From Palsa-744 sp963734815 (lineage in GTDB: Bacteria > Actinomycetota > Thermoleophilia > Solirubrobacterales > Solirubrobacteraceae): a DNA stretch of 64,000 nt. Both the position numbers and the translations under genes were made by a program. Shown here piece after piece: positions 21,983 to 30,055 of this stretch (its first letter is position 1; the number at the start of each line of letters is the position of its first letter). Under the pieces are notes generated by a model. That model saw only the letters and a list, made by a program, of their open reading frames with translations, was not told the DNA's origin and did not search any database. The stretch spans positions 496,001 through 560,000 of the forward strand of contig CAVTIH010000003.1 of the NCBI GenBank assembly GCA_963734815.1. Reading direction: 5' to 3'.

Positions 21983-22939
21983 TCAGGAGCGGGGCGGCTC
22001 TTGCGCGGGGCCGGCCCACTGGGCCAAGCGCGCGGCAATCCGCCGGGCCATCGGGCGCAGCCGCCCGGCGCCGACGAACAGGCGCGGCACCACGAATACC
22101 GTGGGGATCTCCCGCGGTGGAGCAGGGGCCTTGGGAGCAGGTAGCTCGGAGGGTGCCGGGAGCTCAGAGGAAGCAGGGGACTCAGAGGAAGCAGGCAGCT
22201 CAGAAAGAGCGGGGGACTCAGAGGAGGCAGGCTCAGAAAGAGCAGGGGCAGCGCGGGAACGCAGACGCGTGACGGCGGCGGCGAGGGCACCCGCCATCTC
22301 CTCGCGCCGCTGGGCCTCATCGGCTACTGAGCGCTGCTCGGTGGCCGGCTGGGCACGGGCCCGTTCGAGCTCGCCCTCAAGCTCACGGATTCGCGTCTGG
22401 AAGGCATGATGATCGCGCTCGAAGGTGGTGCGCAACTCAGTCGTGACGCTCTGTAGCGTGGCGACGCCCGCTCGCAGGCGCTCACAACTTTCGTTGACTG
22501 CGGCGAGACTGGCTGCGAGCGCGTCCCGCTGCTCCTCGGCGTACTGTGCGGCGGCCTGCGCCTCCTCGGCGCGCCGCTGCCAGTGGTCGAGCTCGGCGCG
22601 CCGGCCACGACGAGCGCGCACGGCCGCCTCCTCGGCCTCGACACGCAGCTGCTGCTCGGCATACTCGCGCTGCTTTACCCGCCGCAACTCGAGCTCGCGC
22701 TCGGCAAGCTGTGCCGCGGTGATCTCCCGCAGACGCTCGCTCTCGGCCTGGCGCCGGCGTAGATCGGCGAGGTGGGTCTCGAGCGCGCGCACCGACGTCT
22801 CGGCCGCTTCCGCCCGGCGCAGCAAAGCCGCGTCGCCGAGCCAGGCGCGGCGAGCACGGCGCTCGGCAAACGTGTCGGGCTCACCCTCCCGCGGGGGACG
22901 CCCGCGCTGCGCCTCGTCTTCCTCGGGGATCACTGCCAT
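21983..22939 (-). CDS. Coiled-coil protein of unknown function with Ser/Glu/Pro repeats
   Basis: 318 residues from the ATG at 22939. Residues about 25-225 are a long Ala/Glu/Arg-rich coiled coil (for example 'RREITAAQLAERELELRR'-like heptads). A stretch of imperfect repeats 'ASSESPALSEL' and 'PASSELPAPSEL' follows, then a basic C-terminal segment with 'RRIAARLAQWAGPA'. The repeat DNA is built from units around CTCAGAGGAAGCAGG (22140-22245) and is likely to vary in copy number. It begins 25 bases after argG and precedes dnaE. I do not recognise a family. Confidence 0.72.
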   Translation of the reverse strand: MAVIPEEDEAQRGRPPREGEPDTFAERRARRAWLGDAALLRRAEAAETSVRALETHLADLRRRQAESERLREITAAQLAERELELRRVKQREYAEQQLRVEAEEAAVRARRGRRAELDHWQRRAEEAQAAAQYAEEQRDALAASLAAVNESCERLRAGVATLQSVTTELRTTFERDHHAFQTRIRELEGELERARAQPATEQRSVADEAQRREEMAGALAAAVTRLRSRAAPALSEPASSESPALSELPASSESPASSELPAPSELPAPKAPAPPREIPTVFVVPRLFVGAGRLRPMARRIAARLAQWAGPAQEPPRS

Positions 22940-22964
22940 GCAGAGTATGGGCGCGACCGGACGG

Positions 22965-24236
22965 CTACTCCTCCTCGCGCAGCCGCCACGCCATGCGCGA
23001 CTGCAGCGACCACAGCTCGATGAAACCGGGCGAGGCGGTCTGCGAGAAGATGCCACCCGACTCCGAGAAGGAGGCGAGGCTGGCGTCATACACGGCGTGC
23101 GGGGATTCGCGGGTGACGACACGCGCGTGCCCCTTGTAGAGCTTCAGGCCGATCGTGCCGGTGACGCGCTGATTGACCGACTCCATGTACGCGTCGAGGT
23201 CGCAGCGCAGCGGCTCCCACCACAGCCCGGCGTAGACGAGGTAGCCCCACTGGCGGTCGAGCTGCGGCTTGAACTGGTTTTGGTGGATCGTGCCCACCAG
23301 CCGCTCGAGCTCGTGGTGGGCGGGAAGGATCAGCGCTGCGGCAGGCACCTCGTAGATGTCGCGCACCTTCAAGCCGACGATGCGATCCTCAATGTGGTCG
23401 ACGATCCCGACGCCGTGGCGGGCGCCGATCTGCGCGGCGCGTTCGAGCAGCTCCACCAGCTCCAAGGGCTCGTCGTCGAGCGCCACCGGCACCCCGCGCT
23501 CGAAGCCGATCCGCACCAGCTCGGGCTCGTCGGGGGCACGCTCGGGCGGGGTCACGAGTTGGAACACATCTTCATCGGGCGCATGCTGGAGATCCTCGAT
23601 CCAGCGCCCCTCCGAGGAGCGCCCCCAGAGGTTGTCGTCGATCGAGTAGGGAACGGACTCCGTACCACCCTTGACGGGGATGCCGTGCTCGCGCGCGTAG
23701 GCGATCTCCTCCTCGCGGCCCATCTGCCAGGAGCGCACGGGCGCGATCACCTTCAGCTCCGGGCCGAGCGTGGCGACCGTGGCCTCGATGCGCACCTGGT
23801 CGTTGCCCTTGCCGGTGCAGCCGTGCGCGATCGTGTCGCAGCCGCTGCGACGCGCGTACTCGACCGCGAGCTGGGCGATCAGCGGCCGTCCGAGCGCGGT
23901 GAACAGCGGGTAGCCGCCACCGTATACGGCGTTGGCGCGGATCGCCGGCGCGAGGAAGTCGTGGGCAAACTGCTCGCGCGCGTCCACCACGTGGCACTCC
24001 ACCGCACCCAGCCGCCGGGCCTTCTCCTCGATCACCGCGTAATCCTCGCCGGGCTGCCCGAGGTTGACGGTGAGGCACACGACCTCGGCGTCGTAGCGAT
24101 CTTGAATCCACTTCAGCATCACGCTGGTGTCGAGACCGCCGGAGTAGAGCAGCAGCACGCGGTGCACCTGCTCGGGGTCGGCCTCGTAGGAGGCGGTGCG
24201 GGGTGGAAAACCGCGATCGTCAGCTGAAGCGCTCAT
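22965..24236 (-). CDS. argG: Argininosuccinate synthase
   Basis: ArgG joins citrulline and aspartate with ATP to make argininosuccinate, the penultimate arginine step. 423 residues from ATG 24236. Family marks are the PP-loop 'LLYSGGLDTSVMLKWI', 'HGCTGKGNDQVR', 'WQMGREEEIAYAREHGI' and 'YSIDDNLWGRSSEG'. About 30 residues precede the PP-loop, slightly more than in the short form of the family. It is separated from argCJBD by 1.3 kb containing a signal peptidase and a small plus-strand pair; argH and argF are not in the window. Confidence 0.95.
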   Translation of the reverse strand: MSASADDRGFPPRTASYEADPEQVHRVLLLYSGGLDTSVMLKWIQDRYDAEVVCLTVNLGQPGEDYAVIEEKARRLGAVECHVVDAREQFAHDFLAPAIRANAVYGGGYPLFTALGRPLIAQLAVEYARRSGCDTIAHGCTGKGNDQVRIEATVATLGPELKVIAPVRSWQMGREEEIAYAREHGIPVKGGTESVPYSIDDNLWGRSSEGRWIEDLQHAPDEDVFQLVTPPERAPDEPELVRIGFERGVPVALDDEPLELVELLERAAQIGARHGVGIVDHIEDRIVGLKVRDIYEVPAAALILPAHHELERLVGTIHQNQFKPQLDRQWGYLVYAGLWWEPLRCDLDAYMESVNQRVTGTIGLKLYKGHARVVTRESPHAVYDASLASFSESGGIFSQTASPGFIELWSLQSRMAWRLREEE

Positions 24237-24260
24237 TAGCCCGCGCAGGCTACCGGAGGG

Positions 24261-24614
24261 ATGGGCGAGACGTCCTGCAGAACAAGCATTGTGTGCCTCG
24301 TGGAAGACGATGAGCTTGTTGGCGAGACAACCGACCCTCAGGGTGCCCGTGTGGTCCTGCTCGCGCGCATCTGGCAGGACAAGGTGCTGCCCGAGCACGT
24401 CGAGCTGGCCGGCTTCGCGGAGGTCGTGCTGGAGGCAGTCTCGGCAGCAGAGCACGTCGAAATCGATCCTGTGTATGCAGAGCGCAAGCGCTACTTCGCG
24501 CGCGATGCCGGCCTCAGTCGATGGCTGCTGGTCGTCGTAAGCTATGAACAGAGTCCGGCGCGGATCATCTCCGCTTTCGGCCACCGAAAGGACCCTCCAA
24601 CATGGGAAGCGTAA
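24261..24614 (+). CDS. Small protein resembling PBECR/RelE-like toxins, partner of a DUF2283 protein
   Basis: 117 residues. The order 'VLPEHVELAGFAEVVLEAV', then acidic residues with 'YAERKRYFARDAG', 'WLLVVVSYEQSPARIISAF' and 'GHRKDPPTW' resembles small predicted nucleases that sit before DUF2283 genes in many genomes (H-x-E/P helix, then a beta-strand pair ending in I-S/T-A). I infer a toxin-like role from this pattern and from the 13-base overlap with the next gene. The exact start is uncertain: ATG 24261 or the in-frame GTG at 24291. It is divergent from argG, 24 bases away. Confidence 0.55.
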   Translation: MGETSCRTSIVCLVEDDELVGETTDPQGARVVLLARIWQDKVLPEHVELAGFAEVVLEAVSAAEHVEIDPVYAERKRYFARDAGLSRWLLVVVSYEQSPARIISAFGHRKDPPTWEA

Positions 24615-24889
24615 ATGTGAAGATCGGCTCGGTCGTCTTCGACCACGCGAGCTACGACTCAGAGAACGACGTGCTGTACCTGCATGTGGGCGAACCAGAG
24701 GCGGGAGAGGGCGAGACGACGCCCGAGGGACACGTGATCCGCTATGCGCCGGGCACAAGCCGGGTGGTCGGCATGACGATGCTCGGCCCCCGTCGCATCC
24801 TCGAACGCGAGGGACGGCTGACCGTCACGATCCCGGAGACGGTGGAGACGACCGCGGACGACCTCGCGGACGCGCTCGCCGCCATCTGA
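24602..24889 (+). CDS. DUF2283 family protein (possible antitoxin)
   Basis: 95 residues with the DUF2283 pattern: 'DHASYDSENDVLYLHVGEP', 'GHVIRYAPGTSRVVGMTM' and a C-terminal helix rich in Asp/Ala ('TADDLADALAAI'). AAAGGA lies 8 bases before the ATG, a good ribosome-binding site. It overlaps the preceding gene by 13 bases, so the two are made together. DUF2283 proteins are frequent partners of small predicted toxins; the antitoxin role is inferred, not shown. Confidence 0.7.
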   Translation: MGSVNVKIGSVVFDHASYDSENDVLYLHVGEPEAGEGETTPEGHVIRYAPGTSRVVGMTMLGPRRILEREGRLTVTIPETVETTADDLADALAAI

Positions 24890-24942
24890 CGTTCATCTGA
24901 AACGGACATCGCATCCTTCCCGCGAGGTTCGGTGGACCCAGG

Positions 24943-25581
24943 TCAAACCCCCGTGAAATCGAGGGCACTCCAAGTCGGCACCGTGCCGACGATCCACCCT
25001 GTCGGCACTGGCCCCCAGAACCTGCTGTCGTCCGATTCGCCACGGTTGTCCCCGAGCATGAACCAATTGCCGGGCGGAATCTTGACGGGGGTGGGGAAGT
25101 CACACTCGCGCACCCCGCCGCACACTTTGATGTAGGGGTCGTGCTCGCGCTTGCCATTGACGATCGCATGGCCTTCGTTGATGTAGATCGTGTCTCCCGG
25201 TCCGGCCACGATGCGCTTGATGAGCTTTTCGCTGGACTCTTCGGGGTTGGTCTGATCGCAGGCCGCCCCGCCGAGGCTGACTTCGTAGTGGGTGGGCCCG
25301 CAGCGCGGTTCCCTGGCGCCCGTGGGCGGGTGGAAGACGACAATAGCTCCGACGTTCAGCGGCCTCTGCTTCACGACAACCCTCGTCCCTATGGGCAGTG
25401 TCGGCTCCATCGAGCCTGACGGCACCTTGTACATTTCCCCCAGGCTGAGCCCTGGAGTTGAGCCGCTGCTGACACGCGCTCCAGCCTCGCTCGCGATATC
25501 CACGCCGCTCGTACCGCATCCAGTAGCCAGCAGCACCGCCGCTGTTCCGGAGAGCAGCCAAATCACAATCGGCCGGCACAC
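24943..25581 (-). CDS. lepB: Signal peptidase I with a lipobox-like N-terminus
   Basis: A type I signal peptidase of 212 residues: catalytic Ser57 in 'VPSGSMEPTL', general-base Lys122 in 'KLIKRIVAGPGD', and 'MLGDNRGESDDSRFWGPVP'. It would cleave Sec/Tat signal peptides outside the membrane. Unusually, the N-terminus 'IVIWLLSGTAAVLLATGC' ends in a lipobox-like ATGC with Cys22, so the enzyme may be a lipid-anchored lipoprotein instead of being held by an uncleaved helix. The catalytic domain contains extra cysteines (94 and 108). The GTG start at 25581 is 12 bases after argD, suggesting it is read from the arg transcript. Confidence 0.88.
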   Translation of the reverse strand: MCRPIVIWLLSGTAAVLLATGCGTSGVDIASEAGARVSSGSTPGLSLGEMYKVPSGSMEPTLPIGTRVVVKQRPLNVGAIVVFHPPTGAREPRCGPTHYEVSLGGAACDQTNPEESSEKLIKRIVAGPGDTIYINEGHAIVNGKREHDPYIKVCGGVRECDFPTPVKIPPGNWFMLGDNRGESDDSRFWGPVPTGWIVGTVPTWSALDFTGV

Positions 25582-25593
25582 AGGCGCGAAACC

Positions 25594-26747
<1,154 letters not shown>

Positions 26748-26751
<4 letters not shown>

Positions 26752-27596
26752 GGAGCCGCCTCTATCTTCGTGCCGATCCCTGCGTCGGTGAAGAACTCCA
26801 GCAGCAGCGAGTGCGGGATCCGCCCGTCGATGATGTGCGCTGAGCTGACACCTCCCTGGATCGCCTCCAGGCAGGCCTGCAGCTTGGGGAGCATACCCCC
26901 CTCCAGGCCGGGTAGCGCGTCGCGCACCTGCTCGGCGGTGGCCTGGCCGACGAGGCTGGCGGGGTCCTCGGGGTCGGCCAGCCAGCCACGGACGTCGGTG
27001 AGGAACACGATTTTGTAGGCGCCCAGCTCTCTCGCCACCGCACCGGCGGCCTCGTCGGCGTTGATGTTGTAGGAGTGCCCCTCGCGGTCGGCGCCGACCG
27101 AGGCGATCACGGGGATGTAGTCGCGCGCGATGTGCAGCAGGACGTCGACGTTGACGCGCTCGATGCGCCCCACGAAACCGATGTCCTCGCCGCCGGGCGC
27201 GGCGCGGCGCTCTACGCGAAACAGCGCGCCGTCGTCGCCGCACAGGCCCACCGCCGGCTGGCCGTGACGGTGGAGGCGACCGACGATCTCCTTGTTGACC
27301 TTGCCGACCAGCACCATCTTGGCGACCTCGACGGTGGCCTCATCGGACACGCGCAGGCCGCCGACGAACCGCACCGGCAGGCCGAGGCGCTCCATGTAGG
27401 CGGTGATGTCGGGGCCACCGCCGTGCACCACGATCGGGTTGAGCCCCACATACTTGAGCAGCACCACGTCGCGCGCAAACTCCTCGCGCAGCGCGGGGTC
27501 CTCCATCGCCGCGCCCCCGTACTTGATCACGGCGGTCTTGCCGTGGAACTCACGGATGTAGGGGAGCGCCTCGAGGAGGGTGGCTACGTCACGCAT
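26748..27596 (-). CDS. argB: Acetylglutamate kinase
   Basis: An amino-acid kinase of 282 residues that phosphorylates N-acetylglutamate, usually the arginine-inhibited step. Motifs: 'AVIKYGGAAM', 'PIVVHGGGPDITAYMERLGL', 'GLRVSDEATVEVAKMVLVG', 'YNINADEAAGAVARELGA' and 'GGMLPKLQACLEAI'. The N-terminal helix before 'YIREFHGK' fits the arginine-sensitive hexameric type. The ATG at 27596 is chosen because the family begins there. Element C (27637-27668) occupies the 105-base gap to argJ; all other junctions in this arg chain overlap. Confidence 0.95.
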
Positions 27597-27636
27597 CGAT
27601 CGTGCCTCCCACGGCGGCACAGATGTACTTTTTGTG

Positions 27637-27668
27637 CCCCAACCATTCATTTTGTGAAGTGGTTGGGG
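27637..27668. repeat. Palindromic element C, copy 1 (argJ-argB gap)
   Basis: A 32-base near-perfect palindrome: CCCCAACCA and TGGTTGGGG arms enclosing TTCA...TGAA with a TTTTG centre. Copy 2 is at 34516-34546. T-rich sequence precedes both on the given strand. No other gap in the arg chain holds such a sequence. It is not a good terminator on either strand because the U run is on the wrong side. Confidence 0.65.
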
Positions 27669-27701
27669 TCGATTTGAATGACATCATCGCCGCCTCCGAG
27701 C

Positions 27702-29015
27702 TCACGTGGTGTACTCGGCGTTGATCCGCACGTACTCGTGCGAGAGGTCGGAGAAGAACACCTCGGTTTCGGCGCCATCGCCGGGGAGGACGATCTCGTA
27801 TTCGACCTCGCGCCTGTCGATCGCCTGGGCGAGCGCGTCGGGGTCGTAGTCGATCGCGGTGCCAGCGGAGCACACGAGGATGTTCTCGATCGAGATATCG
27901 CAGGCCAGCGGGGCGGTGCCCGGCAATGCGGCTCCCACCGCCATCACGAGCCTTCCCCAGTTGGGGTCGGCGCTGTGCAGCGCGGCTTTCACGAGAGGGG
28001 AGTTCGCGACCCCACGCGCGGCGGCCTCGACGGTATCGAGCGCGTCGCGGTCTCCCCCAACCGATCCGCCTCGCACCACCACGCGGGCGATCCGCGCCGC
28101 GCCCTCGCCGTCGGTGACCATCATGATCGCCAGCTGGCGTAGAAGCGCGTCTAGCGCCTCGCCGAAGCGCAGCTCGTCCTCGCTTTCCGGCGCGATCGCC
28201 ACGCCGCTCGCGCCCGAGGCCATCAGCACGGCGGTGTCGTTGGTCGAGAGGTCTCCATCGACTGTGCAGCGGTCGAAGGAGCGCTTCACGCACACGCCGA
28301 GCAGCAGCTCGGCGGTGTGGGGCTGCAGCGCCGCGTCGGTCTGCACGAAGCACAGCATCGTGGCGAAGTTCGGCGAGATCATCCCCGCCCCCTTGCACTG
28401 GGCGGTAAGGTGCACGGTCCCAGAGGGCAGCTCGACCGCCAGGTTGGCGCGCTTCTCGAACGCGTCGGTCGTCTGGATCGCCTTCTGGAAGTCGATGTCG
28501 CCCTCGCGGCGCAGCTGCTTACTGGCGGCGAGGATCCCCTGTAGCACCGCCTCGACCGGCAGATACCAGCTGATGCCGCCGGTCGAGCCGAGCAGCACCT
28601 CCTGCGGCTGCACACCCACGGCGAGTGCGGCGGCGCCCTGCGTCTTGGCGGCGTCGTCTAGGCCGCGCCTGCCGGTGGCGGCGTTGGCGCAGCCGGAGTT
28701 GGCGAGCACCACGCGCACTGCATCCAGCCGACACCGCTCGCGGCTGAGGAGCACCGGCGCGGCAGCGGTGCCGCTGGCGGTGAAGCGAGCGGCGCTGACG
28801 GGGTGCTCGGCATCGCAGATCAGCAGGCCGAGGTCGTGGTTGCCGCTCGGCTTGATCCCGCAGACGACGCCCGCCGCACGGAAGCCGGCCGGCAACCCCG
28901 CGTCGGGCTCCAGTTCGCGCACGTGCGCGGGTGCCTGTACCCAGCGCGAGCCGAAGAACGGCCGCGGTGGGCCGTGGCTGGAGCGATCGCCCCACACGTC
29001 GTTGCCGGCGCTCAC
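27702..29015 (-). CDS. argJ: Glutamate N-acetyltransferase / ornithine acetyltransferase
   Basis: ArgJ recycles the acetyl group from acetylornithine to glutamate. 437 residues. The self-cleavage site lies in 'KGAGMISPNFATML', between Ala218 and Thr219; Thr219 becomes the nucleophile of the beta chain. 'SGCANAATG' and the C-terminal 'DPNWGRLVMAVG' are typical. The GTG start at 29015 overlaps the argC stop (GTGA) and is preferred, although it leaves about 35 residues before the usual family start at 'LPAGFRAAGVVCGIK'. The presence of ArgJ means no separate argA/argE is needed for acetyl cycling. Confidence 0.94.
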   Translation of the reverse strand: MSAGNDVWGDRSSHGPPRPFFGSRWVQAPAHVRELEPDAGLPAGFRAAGVVCGIKPSGNHDLGLLICDAEHPVSAARFTASGTAAAPVLLSRERCRLDAVRVVLANSGCANAATGRRGLDDAAKTQGAAALAVGVQPQEVLLGSTGGISWYLPVEAVLQGILAASKQLRREGDIDFQKAIQTTDAFEKRANLAVELPSGTVHLTAQCKGAGMISPNFATMLCFVQTDAALQPHTAELLLGVCVKRSFDRCTVDGDLSTNDTAVLMASGASGVAIAPESEDELRFGEALDALLRQLAIMMVTDGEGAARIARVVVRGGSVGGDRDALDTVEAAARGVANSPLVKAALHSADPNWGRLVMAVGAALPGTAPLACDISIENILVCSAGTAIDYDPDALAQAIDRREVEYEIVLPGDGAETEVFFSDLSHEYVRINAEYTT

Positions 29016-30055
29016 AGCAAGCCCGCTGTCTCGGGCAAGCCGAACATCAGGTTGAGGTTCTGGACCGCCTGCGATGAGGTGCCCTTCCACAGGTTGTCGA
29101 TCGCCGAGAGCACCACCACCTTGCCGGTGTGCTCGCTGAGCGCCACGTGCAGCCGGCAGACGTTGGTCTCGCGCACGTCGCGCACCTCGACCGGCACCGG
29201 CGCCAGCTCGACGAACGGCTCACCCGCGTAGGCGTCCTCATACATTACGTCGAGCTCGTCCTGCTCCATCGCTCGAGTGGGTGTCACGTAGCAGTTGACG
29301 AGCTCCCCCTGGTCGAGCGGTACGAGATGCGGGGTGAACTGCACCCGCAAACCCGGATGCGTGGGGTCGAGATCGTCCAGCTGCTGCTCGATCTCCGGAG
29401 TGTGGCGGTGGTGGACCACGTTGTAGGGGAGGATGTTCTCGCCGCTGTTGGAGAAGTGCGTCTGCCAGGTTGCCGAGCGGCCCGCACCGGACACGCCCTG
29501 CTTGGCGTCGATCACGAGGTCCGCGATCAGCCCGAAGCGTGCGAGCGGGGCAAGGCCCAGCAGCGAAGCGGTTGGGTAGCAACCTGGAGTGGCGACGAGG
29601 TCCGCTGCCGCGATCGCCGCGCGGTGCAGCTCGGGCAGCCCGTAGGAGGCGTCTTCGAGCAGCTCCGGGTGGGGATGCGGGCCGTACCACTGTTCATAGG
29701 TGGAGAGCTCGCTGAGACGAAAGTCTGCGCTGAGGTCCACGACGCGCACACCGCGTGCGTGCAGCGCGGCCACGACGGGGGCCGAGGCCGCGTGGGGGTA
29801 AGCGACGACGGCGGCATCCACGTCGCCATGGCGATCGAGGTCGAGCTCCTGCAGCACCAGCGGCACTCGGTAGCGCGGATAGAGCTCGTCCAAGCGCTGG
29901 CCCGCCTCCGCACGCGCGGTGACGGTGCACAGCTCGAACTGGGGATGGCGCCACAGCAGGTTGGCCGCGAGCGCCCCCGCAAACCCTGTCGCACCCGCGA
30001 CCAGCACGCGCGGCGAGCCGGGCGCGAACAGTTGCTCAACCACGCAGCTCACCAC
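29012..30055 (-). CDS. argC: N-acetyl-gamma-glutamyl-phosphate reductase
   Basis: 347 residues, third arginine step. NAD(P)-binding 'VLVAGATGFAGALAANLLW', the catalytic cysteine in 'VATPGCYPTASLLGL', 'DAKQGVSGAGRSA' and 'IDNLWKGTSSQAVQN' are seen. It overlaps pheT: a GTG at 30055 gives a 20-base overlap, while another in-frame GTG at 30043 gives 8; the Rossmann motif begins well after both. It overlaps argJ by 4 bases at its 3' end. The tight spacing to pheT places the arginine genes in the pheST transcript. Confidence 0.95.
   Translation of the reverse strand: MVSCVVEQLFAPGSPRVLVAGATGFAGALAANLLWRHPQFELCTVTARAEAGQRLDELYPRYRVPLVLQELDLDRHGDVDAAVVAYPHAASAPVVAALHARGVRVVDLSADFRLSELSTYEQWYGPHPHPELLEDASYGLPELHRAAIAAADLVATPGCYPTASLLGLAPLARFGLIADLVIDAKQGVSGAGRSATWQTHFSNSGENILPYNVVHHRHTPEIEQQLDDLDPTHPGLRVQFTPHLVPLDQGELVNCYVTPTRAMEQDELDVMYEDAYAGEPFVELAPVPVEVRDVRETNVCRLHVALSEHTGKVVVLSAIDNLWKGTSSQAVQNLNLMFGLPETAGLL

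Noticed and set aside
24602..24889. DUF2283 gene as an extension of the preceding gene
   Set aside because: It has its own good ribosome-binding site and a different frame, and its N-terminus matches the family start.
27637..27668. Element C as an intrinsic terminator
   Set aside because: The U-rich stretch precedes the hairpin on the plus strand and becomes an A-rich stretch after it on the minus strand, the wrong arrangement for either direction.
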